Both the position numbers and the translations under genes were made by a program. Source: DVED01 sp963838375 (GTDB lineage Bacteria > Cyanobacteriota > Cyanobacteriia > Cyanobacteriales > Geitlerinemataceae). From it: a stretch of 64,000 nt of DNA. The stretch covers positions 620,001-684,000 of the forward strand of contig CAWIQY010000015.1 in the NCBI GenBank assembly GCA_963838375.1. Reading direction: 5' to 3'. The notes under the pieces are model-generated. The model did no database searches. It saw nothing but the letters and a program-made list of their open reading frames with translations, and had not been told where the DNA came from. Within the stretch, counting starts at the first letter, position 1; the number at the start of each line of letters is the position of its first letter. This document shows, in pieces, positions 17,981 to 26,249 of this stretch.

Positions 17981-18294
17981 CGGAGATGGCGGGTCCAATA
18001 GTTGAGTAAACCGATAAAAATCCCCAGGAGAATCGGTGCGACAACCATCAAGATCTTCCACATCATCACCCCGGAATTAAACGCAGCGATCGTTGCTCCG
18101 ATGTAAGGCAAGCCGATGAAGAGTGTAAAGACGATAATAGTCGGCGTATTCCACTGAATATTCGCCGTAGGCATACTACTGCCTTGAAAATCGCCAGCTT
18201 TAGCTATTTTGGGTGCGTCTCGCCAGCTTAGTTTGGGAGCCATTTTCTTAAACTTATTGCTGGTTAGACGTGACTCGGGTGGGGGTTTAGGCAT
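17977..18294 (-). CDS. Small conserved membrane protein with two C-terminal helices
   Basis: 105 residues from the ATG at 18294, which has AGGAG eight bases upstream. A TTG at 18324 is possible but lacks such a site. The N-terminal half is basic and Pro-rich (MPKPPPESRL, FKKMAPKLSW). The C-terminal half has two membrane segments (IIVFTLFIGLPYIGATIA and MMWKILMVVAPILLGIFIGL). This shape is seen in small cyanobacterial thylakoid or photosystem-assembly proteins of the PAM68 type, which it resembles in layout. I offer that only as a possibility. Converges with the aminotransferase. Confidence 0.75.
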   Translation of the reverse strand: MPKPPPESRLTSNKFKKMAPKLSWRDAPKIAKAGDFQGSSMPTANIQWNTPTIIVFTLFIGLPYIGATIAAFNSGVMMWKILMVVAPILLGIFIGLLNYWTRHLR

Positions 18295-18351
18295 ATCGTT
18301 TGCTCCTGAAGGTGAAATCGTCAATAACGCTAGGTTCGATCCTAATGGTAT

Positions 18352-19577
18352 TTAGTGTAAACTACCTACACCAACGCTTGCGCGTATGGTGGGGGCTTCC
18401 GACTTCGAGGGCGACAGCCTCACAGATGTCTTTCGACCCCGGCTCGGTCTTACGTTGCCTCCATCGGCAGTCTCGCTAGTTCCTAACGAGAGTATTCTGA
18501 GTCCTTCAGCTTTTAGGTTCTGTGCCACATTGACATCTCTATCGTGGTTAGTCCCACAGTAAGAACAAGTCCATTGACGCACATCCAAAGGCAAAGATGA
18601 GACTCGTTGATAACAATTACTACAGGTTTTTGATGAAGGGAAAAATCTATCCACCTTGACCAATATTTTGCCAGAACGCTCACACTTATAGTCGAGCATT
18701 CCCACGAAACTAGACCAGCCACAATCGCTAATAGCTTTTGCCAAACAATGATTTTTCACCATGTTTTTGACTGCTAGATCTTCCACAACGATGACTTGGT
18801 TTTCGTTCACCAGTTTGTGAGAGAGTTTATGCCAAAAATCCTGTCTCGAATTGCTGATTCTTTGATGGACTCTTGCCACCCGTTTTCTAGCCTTGTTCCG
18901 ACTGTTGGAGCCTTTTACTTTTCTAGATAGTTTGCGTTGTTTACGCTTGAGGTTAGATTCATGTTTCTTGATGTGCCGAGGATGGGGATATGTAGAACCC
19001 GTGCTATAATAGCAAAGTCCGTGATGCCCAGATCGACACCAATTGCCTTCCCCCTCACGACTGGGAGTTGGATATTCCCCTTCTTGCTTAGTCAAAATAG
19101 CGGCAAAATATTGACCGCTAGGATTACTTAGAGATAGTAACAGTTTTGACTTCACCTTCAAGTGGACGATGGCAGTTGATTTTGACCCATCCCAAAATTC
19201 GGGAGATGAATCAAGTTCTCGACCAACTTAGTCCCTTGAGGATATTGAATAGACTGTTTTCCATGCTTCGATTTGAAGTTAGGGTATTTAGCTCTTTTCT
19301 CAAAGAAGCTGATAAACGCTTTGGTGAGATTGAGGGTTACAGATTGCAGAACTTGAGAATGACATTCACCAAGCCAAACAAACTCTTTCTTGAGGTTCGG
19401 CAACAGTGCATTGAGTCCTTGTCTAGACAATCCTTTCCCGGTCTCGGCATAGGTAGTAGTCGTCTCGTTCAGAGCGCGATTCCACCACCAACGGGCGCAA
19501 CCGAAAAACTTGAGAGAGCTTTTCGGTTTGTGCGTCGGTCGGGATAGAGTTCGAGCTTTGACAGACTGATAGAGCAT
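18352..19577 (-). pseudogene. tnpB: Decayed tnpB (IS200/IS605/IS607-type RNA-guided nuclease gene)
   Basis: The N-terminal part (19577-19158) starts MLYQSVKARTL and contains the family words FFGCARWWWNRAL and YPNFKSKHGKQSIQYP. The C-terminal part (19161-18352) has the RuvC and zinc-finger words VNENQVIVVEDLAVKNMV, CSNCYQRVS, CSYCGTNHDRDVNVAQN. At least four frame changes are needed: near CCC 19191-19193, around 19110-19130, at CCCCC 19050-19054, and back near 19010. The third and fourth shifts garble the first RuvC motif (GVDLGITDFA in the alternative frame). No tnpA is present. Clustered lesions point to a real dead element, though sequence error may add to the count. The right end (GTAAACTACC...) follows the stop. 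Confidence 0.9.
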
Positions 19578-19725
19578 GGTTTATCACGAATTAGTTTCAC
19601 GATAACACAGGTGGAGTCAGTGGGCAAAACCGGAATTTGTTCGTTTCCTCATCCATATCTGTCCATCTCCTGCTGGCGGCGCTTTCGCATCTGGTGGGCG
19701 GATGGAATCGTCACCTTGGCGGCTT

Positions 19726-20901
19726 TCATCCCGCCTGTCTAGCTAACGGATTCGTTACGCGACCCAAAAAGAGGATGCTGCCGGAGTCTCGATCGAAAAT
19801 AAAGAAGACAAATGGACGATCGACTCGAATGGTTTGGCTTCCCCCCCGAGTCGCCATCGCCACGGCTGTAGCAGCCGCTGCTTCCGTGCCTTGTTCGTTC
19901 ACTTCCACAAAGGCTTTGTGAATCACCCGAGAGATCCCTAAATCCGTTTCGCCATTCATCCCCGAAAAATCGGCAGCATCGCTAAACGCCTGCGGCATCC
20001 CCATTTCCGAAAGGGTATTTTCCAGCTCAAATTCAGAGGTGAGTTTAAATCTAGGCAGCCACACTGACACGGGCCCTCCATCAAACATCATCGGGAAATC
20101 TCGAGCCGAGGATAGCCAAGTTTGGAGATTTTCCGGGGTTAACTGTTGTTCTAAGTCTGCTAAACCGTCTATTTCTGTCGGTAACAGAATCACCATCGAC
20201 AGGTTTTCCCCCTCATAGGGTAACTCTAGCACCTGTAAACCTTCGAGATTGGCAAAGTTCCAATATTCCATCTGGTGCATCATCGGCACTTCTATTTGTT
20301 CTTGCGAGGAGAGATAGAAGGGTTGGTTTTGGGTGGCACTGGCATCGAAAGGAACTAGCCAAGAGCCTTGAAAATAGATGGCGTTGGTGAGAACGAGTTT
20401 GGTGGTTAAAGGATCGATGACGCCTTGTGGGAGTAGATTGAGAATCTTATTTTGCGTCTGTTGTTCGACCCAGGTATTGATGGTGAGGCGAGCGTCTTCT
20501 GTGGCGTTGATGAAGTCTAATTCTTGTAGCGGTGCGCCGTAATACTGTTGGGTCAAGTTGAGAAATGCTGGGAGAAAGCCGTAATTTTGCTGACCCCAAA
20601 GGCGATTGGCGATTGCCAACTCGTAGGTGGATGCGTTTTCCGGTTCCAGTGAGGCAATCAGTTCGGCAAAAGCGGGGTGTAGGCGATTCGGTTCTAATTG
20701 GAAATGGAGAACTTGTGCCATCTCGGCGGCGGTTTGACCTCGGGCTCCACCATAGGTCATTGCCAGGGCATTGGAGATGCTGTAGGGTGAAAAGAATAGA
20801 TTTCCATCAGACGCAGACAATTGGCGGTACAGGTCGCAAGCAAAGGCTGTATTTCCCTCGACGATTGTCGCCACTTCGGGAGATCGATCGGCAAGTAGCA
20901 T
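19726..20901 (-). CDS. Serpin family protease inhibitor, predicted P1 arginine
   Basis: About 391 residues from the ATG at 20901 (MLLADRSPE); a TTG at 20952 would add 17 residues. Serpin core from VEGNTAFACDLYRQL, with SPYSISNALAMTYGGARG, KLVLTNAIYFQGSW, and the C-terminal RPFVFFIFDRDSGSILFLGRV. The reactive-centre hinge reads EQGTEAAAATAV. Counting P17 at Glu puts Arg at P1 and Gly at P1' (ATR|GG), predicting inhibition of trypsin-like or Arg-specific proteases. The hinge is Ala-rich and uncharged, as in inhibitory rather than non-inhibitory serpins. Serpins are patchy in bacteria and suicide inhibitors in mechanism. No clear signal peptide with this start, so it may act in the cytosol or the N-terminus may be incomplete. 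Next to the dead tnpB. Confidence 0.92.
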   Translation of the reverse strand: MLLADRSPEVATIVEGNTAFACDLYRQLSASDGNLFFSPYSISNALAMTYGGARGQTAAEMAQVLHFQLEPNRLHPAFAELIASLEPENASTYELAIANRLWGQQNYGFLPAFLNLTQQYYGAPLQELDFINATEDARLTINTWVEQQTQNKILNLLPQGVIDPLTTKLVLTNAIYFQGSWLVPFDASATQNQPFYLSSQEQIEVPMMHQMEYWNFANLEGLQVLELPYEGENLSMVILLPTEIDGLADLEQQLTPENLQTWLSSARDFPMMFDGGPVSVWLPRFKLTSEFELENTLSEMGMPQAFSDAADFSGMNGETDLGISRVIHKAFVEVNEQGTEAAAATAVAMATRGGSQTIRVDRPFVFFIFDRDSGSILFLGRVTNPLARQAG

Positions 20902-21521
20902 TTCCGGCGATCGGTCAAAAGTGGGATTAGGGAAGTCTACGATCAACAGCAAAAGCCGTGCCGATATTGTCTGGGAAGACGATCGAACTCGAGAGCGCGA
21001 TCGCCCCTACGAGAATCGAGTATTGTAGGAAGTGTGGGCAGCTATACATCGGACTAGGAACTGGCGATTAGAAAGGGCAAAATTCCGTTACTGACGCACG
21101 ACGAACTAACGCCGACGAGCGCGATCCGGTTTCATTTAGTAGATGCCCAAAACAGCCTGATGGCATAGCCGAAGGTTCCCTGCGTCCAAAACGCTGTGGG
21201 AAATCTATTGAATTGACCAGCAGCCTGCGGTTATTCGACACGCGCGATCGCACTTGATGCACGAGAGCAACGGCAATGCAAATCCACATCACCGGTCGAT
21301 CGCAGTTGGTAATATACGATAACTTCTATTCATCGCACATTCCATAAAGTTTTCCTGAAGTTAGCTTAAGGCTAAAACTTGCCGAGCTGTATTCTTCAAA
21401 GGAGACTCGGTAGAAGGCGATTTGTTTCTCCCAGGCGAAAAACTGAACATTCGGATGGCTCTAACCCGGAGGTCTGAGGCGCGATCGCAGTTCTACTTCT
21501 ATACTAAACGATCGAAAGAGT
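20902..21521. other. Intergenic stretch with no supported gene
   Basis: About 620 bp between serpin and YciI genes. Short frames exist (for example 21292-21068 minus), but none has family-like sequence, a ribosome-binding site or conserved composition. TTAGCTTAAGGCTAA at about 21361-21375 is a small palindrome. Serpin promoter expected here. Confidence 0.5.
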
Positions 21522-21791
21522 TCAGAACGCCTGAATCCACTCTTTTACGTCGTACTCCGTCCAAATTCCGTTTTTCCAGTAAGGATCGGACTCTACCCAT
21601 TTGCGGACAGTGGCTTCGTCTTCGGCTTCGTAAATCCCAAACACCATCGTCGCGTCTTGAGTCGGTCCGAGAGTGATGACTACACCTGCCTCTTTTTGGG
21701 CGGAAATTCCATCGAGATGATCTTGGCGGTAGGGTTTGCGCTTTTCCAAAACGTCTTCGCAATATTTTCCCCACATGATATATTTTGGCAT
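21522..21791 (-). CDS. YciI family protein
   Basis: 89 residues, MPKYIMWGKYCEDVLEKRKPYRQ..., a single YCII domain (ferredoxin-like alpha/beta fold related to dimeric alpha-beta barrels). Family marks are the His-Leu in RQDHLDGI, GVVITLGPTQD and the C-terminal DPYWKNGIWTEYDVKEW. Members occur as small stand-alone proteins with a putative His-Asp active site and ill-defined enzymatic role. It lies 18 bp upstream of menA on the same strand, so the two are probably co-transcribed. A role linked to quinone biosynthesis would be inference from position only. Confidence 0.88.
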   Translation of the reverse strand: MPKYIMWGKYCEDVLEKRKPYRQDHLDGISAQKEAGVVITLGPTQDATMVFGIYEAEDEATVRKWVESDPYWKNGIWTEYDVKEWIQAF

Positions 21792-21809
21792 TTGTTTAAT
21801 CCTTGGCTC

Positions 21810-22733
21810 TTAGCTAACTGGAAGAATGAATCCAATTCCTAACAGTAGTCCGCTCAAAAAATGTAGGGATACTGCAATAAACTTACTATTACTGACGATC
21901 TCGGGTCGATCGTGATAAGTGCCGACGTGCTGGCAAAGCTTTATGGCAAATGGTAAGCTGGCAAAACACAGTAGCGTCCAAACTGGAAAAATTTCTAGGA
22001 ATACGCAAACAACTGTCAGTCCAAAAACTATTCCGATCGATATCGGTAAAAGTTTAGCGCCTTTTTCCGTCCCCAATCGCACGATCGGCGATTTTTTTCC
22101 GGCGGCTAGATCGTCTTCTACTTGATGGAAATGGGAACAAAAGAGAATTAAGCTGGTGGTGATGCCGACAAAGATAGACGCAGCTAAAAGAGGTCCAAAG
22201 GAGGGTGGCGCGATCGGCATTGCCTGGGTTTGACTGTAATAGGCGGCGGCAACTGCCAGGGGTCCAAAGGTGAAAAAGCAGATGACTTCTCCCAAACCGA
22301 GGTAGCCGAAACGAAACGGCGGTCCTTGGTAGGTATAGCCTAACCCACAGCAGAGGATGACTATTCCCAATACCGTCGGATCTTTTTGACCGATCGATAT
22401 TCCTACAATTCCCAAAATTCCTAAGATTAAAAACAGGTTGGCAATCCCGAAAACCAAGGATTTATTCCCGGTTAAATTGACAACTGAATGAGCTTTATTC
22501 TTATCAATTCCCGTGTCTGAATCGAAGACATCATTACTGAGGTTCAACCACGCAATAATGAAAATTGCTGACAGTAAGAAGATCGAAAATGTACTAATTT
22601 GTAAGCGATGAGTTTCGGCAACAGCTACCGCAGTTCCTACCCAAATCGGAATGATGGCAACGCTGTACATGGGTGGCTTGATTGCCGCCATCCAAAGCTG
22701 AGTATTGCTAGATTGAATCGATTGCGTGGTCAT
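21810..22733 (-). CDS. menA: 1,4-dihydroxy-2-naphthoate prenyl/phytyltransferase
   Basis: 307 residues, UbiA-superfamily membrane prenyltransferase with about eight to nine helices. It attaches the phytyl (or polyprenyl) chain to dihydroxynaphthoate on the way to phylloquinone of photosystem I or menaquinone. Asp-rich motif 1 is NLSNDVFDSDTGIDK (about 65-79) and motif 2 is QVEDDLAAGKKSPIVRLGT (about 200-218). GYLGLGEVICFFTFGPLAV is also typical of MenA. ATG start at 22733. Divergent from menF with a 302-bp shared upstream region, so the pathway genes may be co-regulated. Cyanobacterial MenA normally uses phytyl diphosphate. Confidence 0.94.
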   Translation of the reverse strand: MTTQSIQSSNTQLWMAAIKPPMYSVAIIPIWVGTAVAVAETHRLQISTFSIFLLSAIFIIAWLNLSNDVFDSDTGIDKNKAHSVVNLTGNKSLVFGIANLFLILGILGIVGISIGQKDPTVLGIVILCCGLGYTYQGPPFRFGYLGLGEVICFFTFGPLAVAAAYYSQTQAMPIAPPSFGPLLAASIFVGITTSLILFCSHFHQVEDDLAAGKKSPIVRLGTEKGAKLLPISIGIVFGLTVVCVFLEIFPVWTLLCFASLPFAIKLCQHVGTYHDRPEIVSNSKFIAVSLHFLSGLLLGIGFILPVS

Positions 22734-23035
22734 GAGACTTCAGGATTTGACTCGATCCCAACTCCATTGTTTTTATCTGCTCAATGGTCTGCTCAATGGG
22801 ATCGGCTTCCTCCCTAGGGGTCGAAGAATGGGTGACAAACCGTTGGCAGACTCTTTCCGATTATACCCGTTTGGGGGCAATTCTTTGTCCCAGAGACCTC
22901 TGAAATCTGCCGGGAATGGTGGAGAGTAATGGTACATTCATACTTGGGACTCGAGTCCGATGAAGGAATTGGCGCGTGAAAGCCTCGATCTCGCTAATTT
23001 ACAAAAATTTATAATCATCCAACCTTTCTGACTTC
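22734..23035. promoter_or_regulatory. Shared upstream region of menA and menF
   Basis: 302 bp between divergent menA and menF, necessarily holding both promoters. The only structure seen is a direct 12-bp repeat TCTGCTCAATGG at about 22776-22799. No recognised operator. Confidence 0.5.
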
Positions 23036-24448
23036 ATGCCAGTCAAACCCGAGCCAACAACTCTTTTTCAAGATTGCCAAGCGCTACAAGAGTTTCTCTT
23101 TAGTTGTCGGCAACTTTCTCTTCAGAAAAAGCAAACTCAATTAGTCAGTATTTCGTGGAAAATGCCCAGACTCGATCCACTGGCAGTTTTCCAAACGTTG
23201 TTTCGTCGAGATCGACTTCACTTTTATTTTGAAAGCCCTAATCAAGACATTGCCATTGCCGCGATCGATTCTGCAATCGATCGGTATGCCAATGGAGTCA
23301 ATCGTTTTCTGACATTGCAATCATTTATTGAGTCTTGTCTGGATAATATATTGGCAGTTGGGGATCTCGATCGACCTTTTTCAGATGCTCATTTTTTCTG
23401 TAGTTTTACTTTTTTCGATCGCCCATTTCGATTGCATTCTCTCTTTCCATCGGCTACTGTTTTTTTACCAAAATGGCAGATTTCTCGGCAGGGAAATCGC
23501 TGTACGTTGGTGTCCAACCTAGCCATCAATGCTGACACGGATATTCCGTCGATCGCCCGTCAGTCTTGGAAAACAATATCGACTTTACGATCGACTCGTC
23601 CGACACTTTCTCGGTCTTCTCTCTCCACAGAATTAACATTTAACTGGAAAAACATCTCTACTTTTAAAAAGTCGGTTATTTCTGCCTTAGATTCCATCGA
23701 TCGCCATCGATTTCGGAAAATAGTTCTTTCCCATGCGATCGAACTGACGAAGACGATTCCTTTCGATCTATTCCAGTCTTTAGATCGACTGCGAAATCTG
23801 TATCCCGACTGTTATATCTTCTCTACCAGTAGCGGTCAAAAACGAAATTTTATCGGTGCGAGTCCAGAGCGATTGCTCAAAATTCGCGATCGACAATTGA
23901 CAACGGATGCATTAGCCGGAACGGCTCCTCGAGGTTCGACTCCATCTGAGGATGCTGCCTTGGCAAACCGTTTGCTCTGTAGTATAAAAGAACAACACGA
24001 ACATCAGGTGGTTCGCGATTTTATTATTCGACATCTATCACATTTGGGATTAAATCTTCAATCTATTCCACCCATGAGATTGCTACAATTATCGAATATT
24101 CAACATTTATGGACGCCGATTCAAGCTCGAGTTCCAGCTTGCATTCATCCTTTACAAATTGTTTCTCAACTGCATCCAACACCAGCGGTTGCCGGAGAAC
24201 CTAGAACGATCGCTTGTGAAGAAATTTGCCGTTATGAAGCATTCGATCGATCGTTATACGCTGCACCTTTAGGCTGGATCGATCGGCATGGCAATAGCGA
24301 GTTTATCGTCGGCATTCGATCGGCTTTTCTGGAAGGGTGTCGCGCACAACTCTATGCCGGAGCGGGGATAGTTGCGGGTTCCGATCCGGAGAAAGAATTA
24401 GCCGAAATTAAGCTAAAGTTTCAAGCCTTAATTAAAGCTTTGGTATAA
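23036..24448 (+). CDS. menF: Isochorismate synthase
   Basis: 470 residues of the chorismate-binding family. It converts chorismate to isochorismate, the first committed step to phylloquinone/menaquinone. The C-terminal catalytic domain (about 205-465) shows FRKIVLSHAIEL, FIGASPERLLKI, DALAGTAPRG, SIKEQHEHQVVRDFI, LHPTPAVAGEPR, GWIDRHGNSEFIVGIRSA and AGAGIVAGSDPEKELAEI, the Mg/chorismate contacts of the family. IVLSHA and the Lys in RKIVLS support isochorismate rather than anthranilate synthase. The N-terminal 200 residues are less conserved. Divergently transcribed from menA, which fits the pathway. Confidence 0.93.
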   Translation: MPVKPEPTTLFQDCQALQEFLFSCRQLSLQKKQTQLVSISWKMPRLDPLAVFQTLFRRDRLHFYFESPNQDIAIAAIDSAIDRYANGVNRFLTLQSFIESCLDNILAVGDLDRPFSDAHFFCSFTFFDRPFRLHSLFPSATVFLPKWQISRQGNRCTLVSNLAINADTDIPSIARQSWKTISTLRSTRPTLSRSSLSTELTFNWKNISTFKKSVISALDSIDRHRFRKIVLSHAIELTKTIPFDLFQSLDRLRNLYPDCYIFSTSSGQKRNFIGASPERLLKIRDRQLTTDALAGTAPRGSTPSEDAALANRLLCSIKEQHEHQVVRDFIIRHLSHLGLNLQSIPPMRLLQLSNIQHLWTPIQARVPACIHPLQIVSQLHPTPAVAGEPRTIACEEICRYEAFDRSLYAAPLGWIDRHGNSEFIVGIRSAFLEGCRAQLYAGAGIVAGSDPEKELAEIKLKFQALIKALV

Positions 24449-24469
24449 ACAATTAATACTCTTTCAAGA

Positions 24470-25060
24470 TTAACTTTGCAATTTTTTAAGTTCGTCTTGG
24501 ATATCGACAGCGACTTTCAGCGTTTCATCGAGAATACGCCCGTACTCACTGGCTTGGTCGCTCACTTGAAAATGCGGCAAAGCCGTTAAATTTGTCGCGA
24601 ACATATGCGGATTACTAGCGATAAAATCTTTGTTTTCCCGAAGAATTCGTTCTGTTTTTAAAGCCCGGATTAAATCGTTGCGGGTGAATTGAAGAGCTTC
24701 GATCACTTTTTCTCGATCGCTCAAACTCAAACTGGTATTTCCGGCATCTTCTAATTGATCGTTAATATCGATCGCTCGAATTAGCTTATTATAATTATAA
24801 ATTTTATCAAAAATTGTTTTAATGATTTTCCGAAAAAATAACCACCGGATGATTTCTTTGTAGACTTCCGATTCTTTTTTGCTAACAATTTTCAATACTA
24901 AAGAGTTGACGATTCGCTTGGTGATTTGAGAAGGGGAATGAGTTACTTCATACAACTCGATGACTTCATTAGTCATCCCTGTAATTTCTCTTAGCTCTTT
25001 GGAAGTAATATATAATGTTTGTAGATCCGATCGCATCTTAATCTTCACTCTTTCAACCAT
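24470..25060 (-). CDS. Hypothetical alpha-helical protein
   Basis: 196 residues, starting MVERVKIKMRSDLQTLYITSK. It is predicted to be mostly helical, with charged segments (SKKESEVYKEII, SLSDREKVIEALQ, RALKTERILRENKDF) and no membrane segment or signal peptide. No family recognised. It is more AT-rich than menF next door, with which it converges (stops about 20 bp apart). The sequence has the look of a cyanobacterial lineage-specific protein. Function unknown. Confidence 0.7.
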   Translation of the reverse strand: MVERVKIKMRSDLQTLYITSKELREITGMTNEVIELYEVTHSPSQITKRIVNSLVLKIVSKKESEVYKEIIRWLFFRKIIKTIFDKIYNYNKLIRAIDINDQLEDAGNTSLSLSDREKVIEALQFTRNDLIRALKTERILRENKDFIASNPHMFATNLTALPHFQVSDQASEYGRILDETLKVAVDIQDELKKLQS

Positions 25061-25187
25061 TGCTGAAGCTCTACCCAGAAGCGACCCGGTATCGAGCGTT
25101 AATTGTCACTAATTTTACCCCACTCTTTCATCGGTCTATCGATTCAACTCTCAATCTTCAAGTGATAAGGATTTTATCGGACTTGTT

Positions 25188-26249
25188 ATGCCTTCCTCAT
25201 CGCCGTCATCATCTGAATCTCCATCTCCCTCTTCCTCGATTCGTCGGTGGCAACATACCGACTCACCCCTATTGTGGTCAAATGCAGTCGTGGGATCGCT
25301 GATCCTACATTTGCTCATCTTAGTTCCGATCGCCCGAATTTGGATCGGCGATCGTTCGATATCTGGATCGGAAAAACTGATCGCCGTCGAAGTCCTTTCT
25401 CCATCAGACAGTTCTCTTCTCCCTTCCCCCCCCAGCAATGTTACCCCGCAGCCATCCTCCCCAATTGCGGTAGACCCACCCGTTGTCGCGTCTGCCACTT
25501 CTCCTCAACCCACCCCAACTCCATCTTCACCGACTCCCACTCCCACAGCCACCCCAACTCCATCTTCACCGACTCCCACTCCCACAGCCACACCAACTCC
25601 ATCTTCACCGACTCCCACTCCCACAGCCGAACCAACTCCGTCTTCACCGACTCCCACTCCCGCAGCCACACCAACTCCGTCTTCACCGACTCCCACTCCC
25701 ACAGCCGAACCTCCTGCGGAAGAGTCCGACTCGCCAGCCGCCAACCCACCTTTCCCTGATGAAGAAATCCCTCCTGAAGAGTCGGGAGGCAACTTCGATG
25801 TTCCTGAAGAGTCTTCCCCACCGTCAAATACTCCTGGAGCTTCTGATGCTGAGGGTAATAATGATGGAGATATTAACACCGGAGATATTAACACCGGAGG
25901 AACAATGGAAGGTTTGGTCGTGTACAGAAAATCCGAACTGCCAGCCGGAGGATGCGGTGGGTCTTGTCCTGACAAACCCGCACAACCTCAAATTACCTCA
26001 GGTGAGGGGTTTAGTATTGCCTACCTTCCCACGGAGCGACACTGTTCCGGCAAAACACTCGTCATCACGGCTTTGGTCAGCCGTGAGGGGAACGCGACCA
26101 GCTCTGAGGTCAATGGGTCGGATTTAGATCCCAACGATCCCTGCGTGCAAATCGGCAGTTCTATGGTGAACGGTTGGAGTTTCCAACCTGCACAGTCTGG
26201 CGGATCTCCGGTTGACAGTTTTCTGGATATCTATCTCGATTTAACCTAA
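25188..26249 (+). CDS. TonB-like single-pass membrane protein with Pro-Thr-Ser repeat linker
   Basis: 353 residues. A Ser/Pro-rich cytoplasmic head (1-30) and one membrane helix (about 33-52, VVGSLILHLLILVPIARIWI) are followed by a long Pro/Thr/Ser region with five near-identical 13-residue units (TPTPSSPTPTPTA, about 105-175). An acidic, Glu/Ser/Gly-rich part comes next, then a C-terminal beta-type domain (about 265-353) with ITALVSREGNATSSEVNGS and VNGWSFQPAQSGG, which resembles the TonB C-terminal domain, plus four Cys. TonB proteins couple inner-membrane proton motive force to outer-membrane receptors, and the proline linker spans the periplasm. No ExbB/ExbD nearby. Stop overlaps DAHP synthase stop by 4 bp (tail to tail). 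Confidence 0.8.
   Translation: MPSSSPSSSESPSPSSSIRRWQHTDSPLLWSNAVVGSLILHLLILVPIARIWIGDRSISGSEKLIAVEVLSPSDSSLLPSPPSNVTPQPSSPIAVDPPVVASATSPQPTPTPSSPTPTPTATPTPSSPTPTPTATPTPSSPTPTPTAEPTPSSPTPTPAATPTPSSPTPTPTAEPPAEESDSPAANPPFPDEEIPPEESGGNFDVPEESSPPSNTPGASDAEGNNDGDINTGDINTGGTMEGLVVYRKSELPAGGCGGSCPDKPAQPQITSGEGFSIAYLPTERHCSGKTLVITALVSREGNATSSEVNGSDLDPNDPCVQIGSSMVNGWSFQPAQSGGSPVDSFLDIYLDLT
25509..25705 (+). repeat. 39-bp coding tandem repeat (TPTPSSPTPTPTA)
   Basis: Five 39-bp units inside the TonB-like gene, each a 13-residue block. The differences are mostly CCATCT/CCGTCT and ACA/GAA/GCA changes. The unit length is a multiple of three, so copy-number change keeps the frame and would only alter the length of the periplasmic linker. 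Confidence 0.9.

Noticed and set aside
18318..18352. tRNA T-arm-like GGTTCGATCC
   Set aside because: No acceptor, D or anticodon arm around it; chance match. No tRNA or rRNA gene was seen anywhere in the window.
21068..21292. 74-residue minus-strand frame in the serpin-YciI gap
   Set aside because: No ribosome-binding site, family match or protein-like pattern.
25441..26127. Overlapping frames through the TonB-like gene repeat
   Set aside because: Out-of-frame readings of the 39-bp tandem repeat; only the 25188 frame has a membrane helix and a sensible C-terminal domain.
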